The position numbers were made by a program, and so were the translations under genes. Shown here one piece after another: positions 1 through 9,678 of a stretch of DNA of 64,000 nt. The notes beneath the pieces were generated by a model that was given only the letters and a program-made list of their open reading frames with translations, had not been told where the DNA came from and ran no database searches. The DNA is from Diplonema papillatum. Taxonomy: Eukaryota > Euglenozoa > Diplonemea > Diplonemida > Diplonemidae. Where the stretch lies: positions 62,001 through 126,000 of the forward strand of contig JAPJBO010000378.1 of NCBI GenBank assembly GCA_030068145.1. Reading direction: 5' to 3'. Numbering within the stretch: position 1 is the stretch's first letter; each line of letters starts with the position of its first letter.

Positions 1-173
1 GCTTTTAAGGCCACGTGCATGACCTCGGTGTCGTCTTTCGCCACGCAGTAAACGTCGACGAAGTCGACGATCACCTGGGCCGTCTGGGCCTCGATGATGT
101 CCGGCCCGGCGTCCCCCGACTTCTTCCTCTTTTTCTCCGGGGTCTTCGACGAGTTGTCACTGCGCTTGCTCAT
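1..173 (-). CDS. 5' end of unknown gene cut by window edge
   Basis: Read on the minus strand, an ATG at 173-171 opens a frame that runs without a stop for 57 codons to the window edge. The N-terminus begins MSKRSDNSSKTPEKKRKK, a Ser/Lys-rich stretch with a basic cluster that could be a nuclear localisation signal. It is followed by a more hydrophobic segment (IIEAQTAQVIVDFVDVYCVA) that looks like a folded domain. Codon use is GC-rich in third positions, as in the other real genes of this window, while the overlapping plus-strand frame reads as low-quality peptide. The start lies about 230 bp from the palindrome array at 403-708, so the promoter is probably in 174-402. I do not recognise the family; only the start is visible. 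Confidence 0.55.
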   Translation of the reverse strand, partial: MSKRSDNSSKTPEKKRKKSGDAGPDIIEAQTAQVIVDFVDVYCVAKDDTEVMHVALK

Positions 174-402
174 AATGTGGTTCTTCTGTTTCTTGTGGGA
201 GAAGGTCCTGTAAAGTGTGATTTTTCACACGACAAGAAACTTCGACCCACAGAAGAACCCCGAATGAGCGGTTCGGGTGTCCAAATGCCAAGCGCGCTTG
301 CAGCAACCGTTTGTTTGCCAAAACCCTAGTGTCTTGCAGATCACGTGACTTTCTCTCGTAGGTAGGTACAAACCCCAGGTTCCTTATGAAATTGCAACCA
401 AA

Positions 403-708
403 CACTTGTTATATAACAAGCAATCACTTGTTATATAACAAGTGATCACTTGTTATATAACAAGCAATCACTTGTTATATAACAAGTGATCACTTGTTAT
501 ATAACAAGTAATCACTTGTTATATAACAAGCAATCACTTGTTATATAACAAGTGATCACTTGTTATATAATAAGTAATCACTTGTTATATAACAAGTGAT
601 CACTTGTTATATAATAAGTAATCACTTGTTATATAACAAGTGATCACTTGTTATATAACAAGTGCCACTTGTTATATAACAAGTGACCACTTGTTACATC
701 ACTTGTTA
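403..708. repeat. Tandem array of perfect palindromes (about 14 units)
   Basis: The unit is CACTTGTTATATAACAAGTG, a perfect 20-bp palindrome, separated by 1-2 bases (AT, GA, CA). The array has about 14 units at a period near 22 bp. Substitutions (AATAAG for AACAAG, CAAT for TGAT) are few. Every unit can extrude as a hairpin. The array sits upstream of the minus-strand gene at 1-173. It contains no ORF of interest. Confidence 0.95.
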
Positions 709-713
709 GAAAT

Positions 714-1227
714 ATAACTAGTTATGTCCCAAAAAAAACAGCTAACAAGTGCGTCGTGTAGCCGCCCCCCCCCCCCCCCAACTTCTTGCAACCCCCCCCC
801 CCAACGCTCAGAACCGATAAAGAACAAAAAAAGTCGTAACCCAACACAGGACGAGAAGGAAGGAGCAGCACCACCAGAACCGAGAAAGAACAAAAAAAGA
901 AGAATACTACGCACCAAACCCACCACCCTCCCCAACCCGGGCTTCCTTTTTACCCCTGCAAACCCGTGAATAGGTGCTACGGGAGTATCTGGCAACCGCT
1001 GCTTAACAGTGCTCACGTGGGCGGTGTCTTCGGACAGCACCTCGTGATGTTCGCATCAAAAAACAAAGAAGACAGTGAAATGGTCGTTACCTGGTCGGGT
1101 TTCGCTCGCGACCGTTTCCTGAACAATCCTTCACTAAATCCGCGGTTAAATAACCTGGCCTCAGTGGTGCAAGCACCACGCGCTCTTCAAACCCAAGAAA
1201 CATTTTCCCCCCAACTCTATCGATGGA
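714..1227. other. Homopolymer-rich spacer with an old LINE tail
   Basis: Runs of C occur at 767-779 and 791-801, on either side of purine-rich DNA. At 991-1008 the sequence GGCAACCGCTGCTTAACA matches the 3' terminus of the intact LINE (8407-8423), with similarity continuing upstream (GGTGCTACGGG) and, compared with 31725-31760, about 20 bases downstream (CACGTGGG.GGTG). I read this as the 3' tail of an earlier LINE copy. No gene is supported here. Confidence 0.5.
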
Positions 1228-1319
1228 GACCCCAAAACCTTTTCCAACCTTTCCAATTCCCTCCAAACTAGACCATTATACAACGACCCCCCCCCCACAA
1301 TCCCCCCCCCCCCACTCAG
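1228..1319 (+). repeat. Dispersed element A, copy 1
   Basis: This segment aligns with 12829-12899: GACCCCAAAACC, then TTTTCCAACCTTTCCA, an ATTCCCTCCAAACTA-like stretch, ACCATTATACAACGACC, C-runs, and a terminal ACTCAG. At 12899 the same terminal CAG serves as the inferred splice acceptor of a coding exon. The polypyrimidine run plus CAG gives the element the look of an intron 3' end. Confidence 0.7.
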
Positions 1320-1582
1320 CCGGTAATTTGATGAGCCGGCAGTCGGAAGGATCACCTGACTCCCTCCACCCCTTTGGTAGTTCACCACCCTGCCCGCCCT
1401 TGCCGGACTCCCAATGTCTGACACCGCATGGTCAGTTGTTTGAGCAGCAGTTAACGGGGTCCCCGGTGCTGCGATGTCAACACTGCTCCATCGAGTGCAC
1501 GAAGGATGGCCAGAAGTTTCAGGGTCTGAGGGGACTCCGCGCGCATGAGAGACGTTGCCACCTTGCGGGTGTGAGATTCTGA
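1320..1582 (+). pseudogene. C2H2/C2HC zinc-finger fragment, probably LINE-derived
   Basis: The frame ending at the TGA at 1580 contains RCQHCSIEC near 1471-1497, followed by GLRGLRAHERRCH near 1528-1566. That is a Cys-x2-Cys ... Leu-x2-His-x3-Cys-His zinc finger of the type carried at the N-terminus of site-specific LINEs. A related finger (CRCIHC ... GLRIHMRQC) lies inside an intron at 53418-53512. No start codon or complete protein can be assigned. It could be the 5' coding remnant of a LINE, an extra ORF of the intact LINE that follows, or a small host zinc-finger exon spliced at 1319. Confidence 0.45.
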
Positions 1583-2026
1583 TCCACGTCGTTTGAGCCT
1601 CATCGGATTCTTGTTTGTTGGCTGGTCTATGTTTCACTCCGCACCCGTTTACCCTGGCTAACGGGAAACAACTCGACGTGTCTATATGGGTGAACGCACA
1701 CTAATATGAGAGGATGAAGGCACGCATATACCGCCTGGCCCTGTGCTAGGCGTAGTTTGAGGTTGTACTTATTTCCGAACAACCTACCACAAGCTTATCC
1801 ACCCACACACCCACCTTTTTCCCCTTCTCTCAAAATCTTTCTGTACTTTATTGGTGGCTTGCCGTGGCTACCCTTGAAGGAAAGCGGCTCCGGGTTCTGC
1901 CCGGAAACACCTTGGGTGGAAAGAAGCGGGAGGGAGTTTGATCACATCAGAGAGTAAGAAAGAACGCAAGGGAGAGAGAGCAAAACCGTCTGTAGGGTGG
2001 CGGGCTTGCCTCGTTCATCTTCGACG

Positions 2027-3877
2027 ATGGGAGACGTCGACGCACTGCTTGACCGGGCATCATGCTTGGCTGAGAAAGGCGTCGACGAGAAGGTGAGGCA
2101 GCAGCTGGTGAGAATGATGAATCTCGTTCTCACCCTGATGGAAGCCGCGCACTCCGGGGCGCCGCCCGCATCCGAAGCAGGGAAACGTGGCCTGACAGTC
2201 ACAAACGCACAGCCCCCGCCGCCGGACCGGACCCGGCCGGCGGTCGCCAGCGCACAGCCTCCGCCGCCGGACCGGACCTGCGCACCCCCGCTGCCGGACC
2301 GGACCCGGCCGGAGAAGACTCGGTCCTCTGCGTCTGCAGAGCAACCGAACCCACCGACGAACAACACCTGGGCGCAGAAAGTGCGCGATGCAGCGGCGGC
2401 GCAACCGAACACGCCCAAAGGGAGCACGTGGGCCGAAAAGACCCGACGCACACGGCCGAAGGCCGTCATGGTACTCGATGGCTGGGGAGTGCCAAAGGTC
2501 GAGTCCGGTGTCGAGATGGGGAGCAAGAAAGGCGGCGTCCTTGTTGCCGCGAACACCGAGGATGCGGAGTACGCATGGGGGGCTGCCTTGGACCTCATCG
2601 GGGTCTGTCCGGGCGCAAAAGTAGCCGTCGTGTGCACCGTACCGTGGGCAGAGTCGGCGAGGCACCTGGTGGTGCTTTCTGACGGGAACCACCAGGACGT
2701 GTGGGCGAAGTACTACAACGTCACCCCGCCGACGGTATCGTGCAAAACGGTCGCCCCCGGGCAGCCGACGACACAGGTGTGCCTATTCCAGGTGCGTGCG
2801 GCTTATGTCCACGCCACGACGTGGGAGACGGCGATGAAGGCTGGCCAGTCGGTCAGGATCATGGCGAAGAAGGCGGCGGAAGCCGAAGGTCTGCGCATGG
2901 ACTGGTCGTCGGTGTTTACGAAGGTGCACCGACGTCAGGGCGTGTGTGAGGTGAGCGTCCGCGTTCCCGTCGAAGACGTGCCGAAGTTGCTTCGGAGCTC
3001 CGGGAAGGCCGGCACTTTCTGGAAGGCCATGTCGTTCGTCAACGGAACGGACACGCTGCCGGCGGTGTGGGTGAGCGACTGCGCCCTCGAGGAAGCGCGC
3101 CAGATAGCTTCCCGGACACCGAACACTTTCGGTGTGATCGGCGGTGCGAAAACCGGCGTCTTCGGCATACGAACGACCCCGGAGCACGTCGCCGCCACGG
3201 AATCGGCGGTCGGGAAGAAGCTGTCGAAGCGCCAGCGTCGGGGTGACAAGTACATCGTCACCACGGCGTGTCCGGCGGAGCACCCGTCCGACCTCCTCGC
3301 CGCCTGCGCAGCAGCCGAATGGAATGTGGAGCCGGTCGGTTCGTTCAAACGGCGAGGGGATACTGTGTGCGTGGTCATTGCCGACCAGGGACCTCCGGCA
3401 CCAGTGCTCTACCGCCTTGATCGGGCGTCAATCTCGATCAGGAAATACGACCGATCCATCGACGCGAGGCAAAAGAAGGGGTTCACCACACAGTGCCAGC
3501 GGGTGAAGATTAATCTCCCTCGCGAGTTCCTCGCGAGCCTCCATGAACGCCCAGAACCCGTTCCTGGACAGAAGCGGAGCCGCGCCAGCGATGAGACGAC
3601 GACCCAGGACAAGGTGGCGCGGGTCGACACCGCTGACAATATGGCTACCGACTGCCGGCACGCCAACTGGCAGGAGGCATACGAAAACGATAAAGCGTTC
3701 CTATGCGAAGTCTGCTGCAAGAGTATGCAAGTAGGACAGGCGAGGCGTCAATGTGCACACGGCCCCTGTGAGGCGGTGGTTTGCCATGCGTGCTGGGCTA
3801 AACTGCAAGACGCCCCCCCAACACCGCCCTCGCCTGCGCAGGCGCCCGCCGTCGACCCCGCGGACTCAAAATGGTGA
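2027..3877 (+). CDS. LINE ORF1 protein (RNA-binding/chaperone role inferred)
   Basis: This frame encodes 616 aa from the first in-frame ATG (GACGATGGG). ORF1 proteins of LINEs package the element RNA; that role is inferred from position. Visible parts: an N-terminal helical segment (residues about 1-45), a proline-rich region with three near-repeats of the type AQPPPPDRTRPA (about 65-100), a central basic/mixed region without a motif I recognise, and a C-terminal Cys/His cluster. The cluster (about 545-600; CRH, CEVCC, QCAH, CEAVVCHACW) resembles a RING- or B-box-like zinc fold rather than the usual CCHC knuckles. The frame stays open to a TGA that overlaps the ORF2 start (ATGGTGA), suggesting coupled termination-reinitiation. 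Codon use is GC-rich like that of ORF2. Confidence 0.88.
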   Translation: MGDVDALLDRASCLAEKGVDEKVRQQLVRMMNLVLTLMEAAHSGAPPASEAGKRGLTVTNAQPPPPDRTRPAVASAQPPPPDRTCAPPLPDRTRPEKTRSSASAEQPNPPTNNTWAQKVRDAAAAQPNTPKGSTWAEKTRRTRPKAVMVLDGWGVPKVESGVEMGSKKGGVLVAANTEDAEYAWGAALDLIGVCPGAKVAVVCTVPWAESARHLVVLSDGNHQDVWAKYYNVTPPTVSCKTVAPGQPTTQVCLFQVRAAYVHATTWETAMKAGQSVRIMAKKAAEAEGLRMDWSSVFTKVHRRQGVCEVSVRVPVEDVPKLLRSSGKAGTFWKAMSFVNGTDTLPAVWVSDCALEEARQIASRTPNTFGVIGGAKTGVFGIRTTPEHVAATESAVGKKLSKRQRRGDKYIVTTACPAEHPSDLLAACAAAEWNVEPVGSFKRRGDTVCVVIADQGPPAPVLYRLDRASISIRKYDRSIDARQKKGFTTQCQRVKINLPREFLASLHERPEPVPGQKRSRASDETTTQDKVARVDTADNMATDCRHANWQEAYENDKAFLCEVCCKSMQVGQARRQCAHGPCEAVVCHACWAKLQDAPPTPPSPAQAPAVDPADSKW

Positions 3878-6800
3878 GCCCTCAATTATACCACGCGTCA
3901 TACGCGTCACACAACCTTACCCTCACTACATCCTCTGGGTCCGGCCCTCGCCTACCACCCTTACGTGTAGTAACGATCAACGTAACCTCGTTGTTAAAGA
4001 ACGTGCTCCTCCTCTGCGGCATTGTGGCGGACGTCATCTGCTTGCAGGAGACGAAGCTGACGAGCACCGGGCAGAAGAAAATCCGGATGGCCCTGAAGGA
4101 GTGTGCTGCTCTCGACGTCTGGCAGCCTTTCTTCGGTTCCTGCTGCGAAGGGCGTAAATGTGGCAACGACGTTCCATCCCAAATAACCGGGGGGAGCGCC
4201 GGTGTAGCAATCCTTGTGAGGAAAGGCCTGCCGGCATGCGTGGTTAGCCCGTTCGATGTCGTTGAAGAGCGGGCCTACGAGGCAGCTCGCTTCCTCCACG
4301 TACGTGTCGCGACCGGAAGCGGGAAGGGTGCGCTTCACGTGGTTTCGTTGTACGGACATTGCGGCCACTCGGCTCGGATTGAACGTGAGAAGTTGGTCGA
4401 GGGGGTTCTCTGGGGCATGCGCCGGCGCCTGGGCGCGGTACCGATTGTAGTTGCAGGTGACCTGAACACAGACCCTCTGAACTCTCCTGCCCTACGCTTC
4501 GCACTGCGAAACGGGTGGACTGACTGTGCCGAGCTTCACGCGAAGTCCCTGAGCAGGCCTCCGGAGCACACCTGCTACCACGGGGAGCCGTCACGCATTG
4601 ACCTTGTGCTTACCAACGAAATCGCCTCTTCCGCTCTTGGAAACGTAGAAACCTTCGAGGCCGGGTTCCCGACACATAAGGCGATTCGAGCTGAGCTTCA
4701 CCTCACCGCTTTCCAGCAACTTAACGCGGTGTTCCGCTTCCCCCGTGCCATCCCTGGATCCGGTCTGACTGACCGTACCGACACCGCAGCTCTCAAAGCT
4801 GTAGTCGCGAAATACCGACTCGCCGACCCGTGCCCCCGCGGACTAGAAGACAGCCAGAGGGTGGATTTTCTCTGGCTGCGTATCTCGCGGGCGGCGGAGG
4901 ATTATCTGCTCCAGAAGTCCAAGATTGAGGGTAACCTGGCGGCCTACCGCGGGCGAGGAGAGCGGCGGAGGCTGAGCACCCAGCGCGTGTCCGCGAGGCC
5001 GTCCCCGGAGGGTGCGGGGGCCGACACCGCACCTCTGAAGAGAGCCAGGTGTCTTCTCGGACGCATGCGGGAATACTCGGCCGCACGAGCCAAATGGGAG
5101 GATATGTCCAGCGCCCCGTGCCCGTTGTCGCTCCTGCTCAAAGGGCAGTGGGACAAAATACGGTCGTTTCAAAGCTTCATCCTCCAGCGTACGGACGGGA
5201 AGTGTGCTTTGCCACTGATACCGCCATCGGCGAAGGCCGCGCGGGGCCTATCACACACTATCTCGGACGTGTGCCAGAGCCTGGCCCAGACTACGTTAAA
5301 TTCGAGGTACCTGGAAATCGCAAGGTGTCAGCGCGAGCTCCGTAACCCTCTGGGTAAGGAGTCTTTTGCTTGGGTGAAGAAGGAGGCGCCGCCGACATTC
5401 TATTTTACGAACGGTCGCGACGGGCGACTCACGGCGAACTTGGTGGAAGTTGACGCGACGGTAAGGAGGAAGTGGGACCCCGTGCTACGCATGTATGCCG
5501 GGAAAAAGGAACCCGAGTTCGCCCCCTTCCTGCGAGAATATGGTGACTTTATTGCGCAACACCCGTGCCAACTGGGCCCCATCACGGCCGACCGCCTACG
5601 GTCGATAGCGAGGAAGAAAGGTGTGCAATCGTCATGCGGCGTGGACGGCTGGCGCATGCGAGAAGTTGCGGCCCTGCCGGACACAATCCTGGAAGGGTTT
5701 GCTGCAGTACTGAACGAAGTCGAGGAGACGGGCCTATGGCCCGACGGGGTTCTAGACGCGCTAGTCACCCTGATTCCCAAGGGAGAAGGAGATGACCCCC
5801 TGAAGCTGCGGCCCATCACCGTCTCCAGTGTCGTTTATCGTCTTTGGGCTAGTGTGCGTCTGCAGGAGGTTCTTGTCTGGCAAGAGCAGTGGATACACGA
5901 GTCTCAACATGGCTTCCGGAAAGGCCACTCCTGCGACGACGTCGTCATGGACATCGCGCTGTCGATAGAGGAATCCCTTATTAACGGAACGCCGCTACAT
6001 GGGATCGCGCTCGACTTTGCGAAATGTTTTGACCGCGTTCCACAAGGTTTGGTACTCGACCTAGTTGAGGCTCTGGGGCTGCATGAGCGTGTGCTGGCGC
6101 CGCTGCGCCACGTCTATAAGTACCTCAGACGTCGTTTTAAGTACCCGCTGGGAGTGGGCGATGAATTCAAGGTCACGAACGGCATCCTCCAAGGCTGCCC
6201 TATCTCCGTGGTCCTGATCAACGCCCTTCTGTCCGTGCTCTCGAAAGCCCTGGTCAGCCGGGCACGAGTGAGTCCGAAGTCCTTTGCTGATGACTTGTAC
6301 CTCCTCTCGCGACTCGCGAAGCTGCTCCAGGAAGGAATAGAAGTCACCGCGATATTCGGGAGTCTGACCGGCCTCGCTCTCAACGAAGGCAAGTGTGCCT
6401 CCTTCTCGACGTCGGAAAAAGGCCCCCGTCTCGAGGTTGGAGGCAAGGCGGTGAAGTCGGTGAAGACCGTTAAGGTTCTGGGCGTTCCCCTGGGCACAGA
6501 AGGGCCTGTGGACAACGGTAGGTCTGACGCGACCGTGGAAGCCGCAGCCAGGCTGGAAGCGTCGCCACTGAAGCCGCGCACCAAGTTCCGCGTCATGCAG
6601 ACGATCGCGGCATCCGCGCACTACGGCGCGGCCTACTGCGCCAACTCGGCCGGTGGCTTTGCGAACAACTCCGTCCTTCGCACGGCTCTCTCCGCCTGCT
6701 TGATTCCTCGCTCAAATCGGGCGAAGAGCCCCCTCGCGACACTTACCCTTGTTGCGAAGGCGCACTTGTGCGATCCGGCATGCGCCTCCGGGTACAGCTC

Positions 6801-8220
6801 ACTCCGCACCGCCGCGAAGCAATACCAGAAGGAGAGGTTTCGGCTGCGAATGGATGCCCTTCTTGTATCCGGGGCTGACGCCTCCTTAAAGGGCCCCGTC
6901 GGGCTGATATCCAATCTCCTTCGAGAGATACGTTTCCTGCCGGCGAAGCGGCACAGTTTCGAGTTGCTATCGTTCGAAGGTGCGACCGTGCCTTTTTCCG
7001 GGAAGGAGACACTGCACTTCGTCCGTGAGGGCCTGCGTCTTCGAGCGTGGCGCTACCTGACGACACAAAGGCAAGGCTACTCGGGTATCGAGAGGGGGGT
7101 GGATGTGCGCCTGCTGAACAGACTGTGGCAGAACCGCGCGACGGAGGACAGGCTCAGCTTTGCAATCCGCAAATGCATCGCAGGAGCGGTGTACTCTCGC
7201 GAGTGGTGCAACAGAAAATGGGGAACGGGTGACGGCGTATGCGAGTTCTGCGACGGTGGGACGCCGGGGACCCTGCTGCACTATTTCTGGGAATGCCCGG
7301 GACCGGGGGGCAGGTGGGTCAATCTACGTTGCCGACTCGACGTCGCAGGAGTGGCGGCACAGAATATGCCCCTATGCCTGAGCACACGGGGGATTCCCCC
7401 CATCGGAACCCCGCCGGTACTCGTGGAGAGGGTCCAGAAGCTGATCGGGACCATCTCCATCGAGATGGCGCAAGCGCAGCGTAATATCGCGACGACGCGC
7501 CCCTGGGAGCTTGCCTCCGCCGCGGCAGGGAGATATGACGTTGAGCTGGCAAGGGACAGCCGTGAGCTCCTCACGAAGCAGATCGGGACGCGCTTCGCGG
7601 CGACGCTAGTCTACTGGCTAAGGAATCTACGTTGGGTCAACACCCCCCCTCTCCCTACGACCGGCGTGGAACTCGCTTTGGATTTTGAGGCCTACACGCG
7701 ATCCAAGCTGCCTGGGGAAACGTTTGCCGAAAAAGGGTTGCAGATAGGATATCTAACACGAGCCATCAACGACCTAAGCTTTGCTGACACGGGGGCCTCA
7801 GCCTTCCCCGGGAAGTGGCGTCAGGGTGTATGCTCTTTACGCTGTCTGGGTGCGCCGGCAATGCCGGGATTCACACACCGTCCACGTTTTGCGGCTGGAC
7901 GGAGGACAGAGGCGATGTTAAACGGCATAGTAGCAGTTTGCTCCAAAGACAGCTGGAATGACGCCAAACCCGTGTACCCTCAGGACGTAGCCTTCGCTCA
8001 ATGGAAGCTGAAGTTTCCCATCAAGGTGTTAGCCGCCGCCGTAGGCCGCGCAGTCGCGAGGAAGAAGAGGGCCCGCAGCGTTACAAGGCGGCGATCCCCC
8101 GCGAGACGAGCTCGCCCGCCGGCCAGAGCGCCCGCTGCAGCACCAACTCCGGTGCCGCCACTCACTGTAGCAGAGCCGCAACCTGCAGCGCGCCTCCGGA
8201 GCGACTTACGCCCGCCGTAG
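3871..8220 (+). CDS. LINE ORF2: AP endonuclease-reverse transcriptase
   Basis: This frame encodes 1449 aa and performs target-primed reverse transcription. N-terminal endonuclease/exonuclease/phosphatase domain (about 30-275): TINVTSLL, LQETK, VSLYGHCG, VAGDLNTDP, RIDLVLTN and the final His motif GFPTHKAI, where the usual Asp before His is Thr. Reverse transcriptase (about 560-870): LRPITVSSVVYRLW, QHGFRKGHSC, motif A ALDFAKCFDRV, motif B GILQGCPIS, motif C FADD at residues 805-808. A Cys-x2-Cys-x8-His-x5-Cys zinc knuckle starts at Cys1124. The last 300 residues end in a very basic Arg/Pro/Ala tail. No RNase H motif is seen. The region from PWEL (near 1212) to FTHRPRF aligns with the truncated copies at 8.4-11.2 kb, which shows those are ORF2 C-termini. 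The ATG at 3871 is chosen because it sits on the ORF1 stop. Confidence 0.97.
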   Translation: MVSPQLYHASYASHNLTLTTSSGSGPRLPPLRVVTINVTSLLKNVLLLCGIVADVICLQETKLTSTGQKKIRMALKECAALDVWQPFFGSCCEGRKCGNDVPSQITGGSAGVAILVRKGLPACVVSPFDVVEERAYEAARFLHVRVATGSGKGALHVVSLYGHCGHSARIEREKLVEGVLWGMRRRLGAVPIVVAGDLNTDPLNSPALRFALRNGWTDCAELHAKSLSRPPEHTCYHGEPSRIDLVLTNEIASSALGNVETFEAGFPTHKAIRAELHLTAFQQLNAVFRFPRAIPGSGLTDRTDTAALKAVVAKYRLADPCPRGLEDSQRVDFLWLRISRAAEDYLLQKSKIEGNLAAYRGRGERRRLSTQRVSARPSPEGAGADTAPLKRARCLLGRMREYSAARAKWEDMSSAPCPLSLLLKGQWDKIRSFQSFILQRTDGKCALPLIPPSAKAARGLSHTISDVCQSLAQTTLNSRYLEIARCQRELRNPLGKESFAWVKKEAPPTFYFTNGRDGRLTANLVEVDATVRRKWDPVLRMYAGKKEPEFAPFLREYGDFIAQHPCQLGPITADRLRSIARKKGVQSSCGVDGWRMREVAALPDTILEGFAAVLNEVEETGLWPDGVLDALVTLIPKGEGDDPLKLRPITVSSVVYRLWASVRLQEVLVWQEQWIHESQHGFRKGHSCDDVVMDIALSIEESLINGTPLHGIALDFAKCFDRVPQGLVLDLVEALGLHERVLAPLRHVYKYLRRRFKYPLGVGDEFKVTNGILQGCPISVVLINALLSVLSKALVSRARVSPKSFADDLYLLSRLAKLLQEGIEVTAIFGSLTGLALNEGKCASFSTSEKGPRLEVGGKAVKSVKTVKVLGVPLGTEGPVDNGRSDATVEAAARLEASPLKPRTKFRVMQTIAASAHYGAAYCANSAGGFANNSVLRTALSACLIPRSNRAKSPLATLTLVAKAHLCDPACASGYSSLRTAAKQYQKERFRLRMDALLVSGADASLKGPVGLISNLLREIRFLPAKRHSFELLSFEGATVPFSGKETLHFVREGLRLRAWRYLTTQRQGYSGIERGVDVRLLNRLWQNRATEDRLSFAIRKCIAGAVYSREWCNRKWGTGDGVCEFCDGGTPGTLLHYFWECPGPGGRWVNLRCRLDVAGVAAQNMPLCLSTRGIPPIGTPPVLVERVQKLIGTISIEMAQAQRNIATTRPWELASAAAGRYDVELARDSRELLTKQIGTRFAATLVYWLRNLRWVNTPPLPTTGVELALDFEAYTRSKLPGETFAEKGLQIGYLTRAINDLSFADTGASAFPGKWRQGVCSLRCLGAPAMPGFTHRPRFAAGRRTEAMLNGIVAVCSKDSWNDAKPVYPQDVAFAQWKLKFPIKVLAAAVGRAVARKKRARSVTRRRSPARRARPPARAPAAAPTPVPPLTVAEPQPAARLRSDLRPP

Positions 8221-8423
8221 CAGTGCGAAGAGAAGTGAGGAGACCGGAAACTCCCCGGAGAGATGGTCCCTGCACTCTAACTCGTCTCTCTCTCTCTTTT
8301 TTTTTCCCCCGCCCGATGTCGCTGATGACTAACGGACCGTCGGACCCGTCCCAATGGGGGTACTTATGGAAGTTGCATTGAAGGCTTAGACCGGTACGGG
8401 CTACATGGCAACCCCTGCTCAAC

Positions 8424-9678
8424 GTCTCGGGCCTCGACATCAAGGCACCTAGCAAGGCGGCCAAGACGCATCGGGAGAAGGCCAACGGGCTGCATGTTGA
8501 GCGCAATCAACAAGCTGGCCGTGCAACAACAACTCGGCAAGTGCCTCCCTGGCGACTTCAAGTCGCAAACGACAGCCTTGTCGTTCATAGGCCTGAGCAG
8601 CGTACCCGGCTTCCAGCCCCGGCCCCGCCACCGCATGCCCGAAACCGGGCCGACCATCATGCAGCAGGTGAAAACCGGCTACGGCACAGCGCCGGCGTAC
8701 CCGCCCGAGCGGACGGACAGAGCGCGGCGATGGGTAATCCCCAGAGCGCCACTGGCCAACCCGGATCCCCTGCACCTCCCACACGCAGTGCCGGAGGCGA
8801 CGAAGAATGCCCCCAAGTGCGCTACCCATCACAAAGGGAAGTGCGCAGTCTGTCGCGCACTCGGACACCACCACGGCCCTACGGTGGAGGCATGTTGCCG
8901 ACACCACCACGCCGACAACGACGGCTTACCTCCGGCCGTCTGCGACCGGCACCGCATGACGAGATGCGTGGAGTGCAACACGCCAACAGCGTGCTGCAAG
9001 GCCGGCCACCATGACTGCCGCGAACACGCCCGCGGTCCGTGTGACGACTGCCGCGGCTTACCGACGCTAGCGGAACGGCGGCCGTCAGCCTGCTGCAAAA
9101 AGGGCCACCACGTGCCAGCGCCCCCGAAGCCAGCCCCCGCTAAGCCGAAGCCAACAACGCCGCGGAAGAAGGGCCGACAGAAGCCGACGACACCACCGCG
9201 CATGAAGAGGACGCGTCAAGCGTCCCCAAAGGCGGCCAAGATGGCGAAAAAGCACGCTCCGACCGAGCCGGCCCGAGCGACACCACCAAGAAAGGGGCAG
9301 AAAAGAGCCCGACTCCCGACACCACCGAATGACCCGGCGGGAAAACCCGGAAAAAAGCACGCGGCGCGAAAGCGCAACATTTCGAGAATGGAGCTGGATA
9401 TCACCAGCCCTGCCACCTCGACTTCATCCTCATCCATGTCAGGATCGCCCCCTCGAGCGACTGCTTCGGCAGGACAGCCGGCGCGAAAGCGCAACAAACG
9501 AAAAAGGGAGCTGGTTATCACCAGCCTATTATCACCGTCCTCGTCCGCTTTGAGATCGTCCTCGGACGACGTATTCAAATAACCCTAGCCTTTGACAAAT
9601 GCAAGCTTACCCTGCATTTCAAGTTCACACTGCTCAACATTGATGGCACTTGCACCTTAAAGAACTCAATGCTCAACA
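8424..9678 (+). mobile_element. 5'-truncated LINE (second family), copy 2
   Basis: This begins immediately after the ...CTGCTCAAC tail of the intact LINE and holds only the ORF2 C-terminus and 3' UTR of a related family. It opens in frame (VSGLDIKAPSK...), then shifts frame near 8490 relative to copy 3 through a roughly 5-nt deletion, and continues open to the TAA at 9580. The 3' UTR (9583-9678) ends with two tail units, ...CACTGCTCAACAT and ...AACTCAATGCTCAACA. The next copy starts at 9679. Confidence 0.85.
8494..9582 (+). pseudogene. LINE ORF2 C-terminal remnant with Cys/His-rich domain
   Basis: The open frame encodes 362 aa. It starts with INKLAVQQQLGKCLPG, homologous to the C-terminal part of ORF2 in the intact LINE (INDLSFADTGASAFPG) and to copy 3. 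The distinctive part is a dense Cys/His domain (about residues 105-205): CATHHKGKCAVCRALGHHHG, EACCRHHH, CDRHRMTRCVECN, ACCKAGHHDC, CDDC, ACCKKGHH. All of these positions are conserved in copy 3. A long Lys/Pro/Arg/Ser-rich tail follows and ends in SSDDVFK. The ATG at 8494 is not a real start: the frame is the shifted remainder of a truncated LINE. Nucleic-acid binding is likely but inferred. Confidence 0.8.

Larger units (their letters stand above)
1590..8423 (+). mobile_element. Apparently intact APE-type LINE retrotransposon
   Basis: This is a non-LTR element with a 5' UTR-like leader, two long open frames that overlap by 7 nt, and a 3' UTR. The 3' UTR contains a pyrimidine (CT)n-T tract (8282-8305) and ends GGCAACCCCTGCTCAAC at 8423. 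There is no poly(A) tail. The 5' end is not resolved; it could lie anywhere from about 1009 (just after an older LINE tail) to about 1700. Both ORFs are free of stops and frameshifts, so the copy may be young or active. Its 3' UTR stretch around 8250-8295 recurs at 18040-18105. I could not identify target-site duplications. Confidence 0.85.

Noticed and set aside
403-708. CRISPR array
   Set aside because: Units are contiguous palindromes without unique spacers, and the genome is eukaryotic.
1223-1582. 119-aa protein starting METPKPFPTF
   Set aside because: The N-terminal part is dispersed element A, which recurs as an intron end at 12829. Only the zinc-finger part is retained, as a fragment.
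8494-9582. Independent Cys/His-rich host gene
   Set aside because: Upstream sequence keeps coding for LINE ORF2 in a shifted frame and the 3' side is a LINE UTR and tail. It is a truncated retrotransposon.
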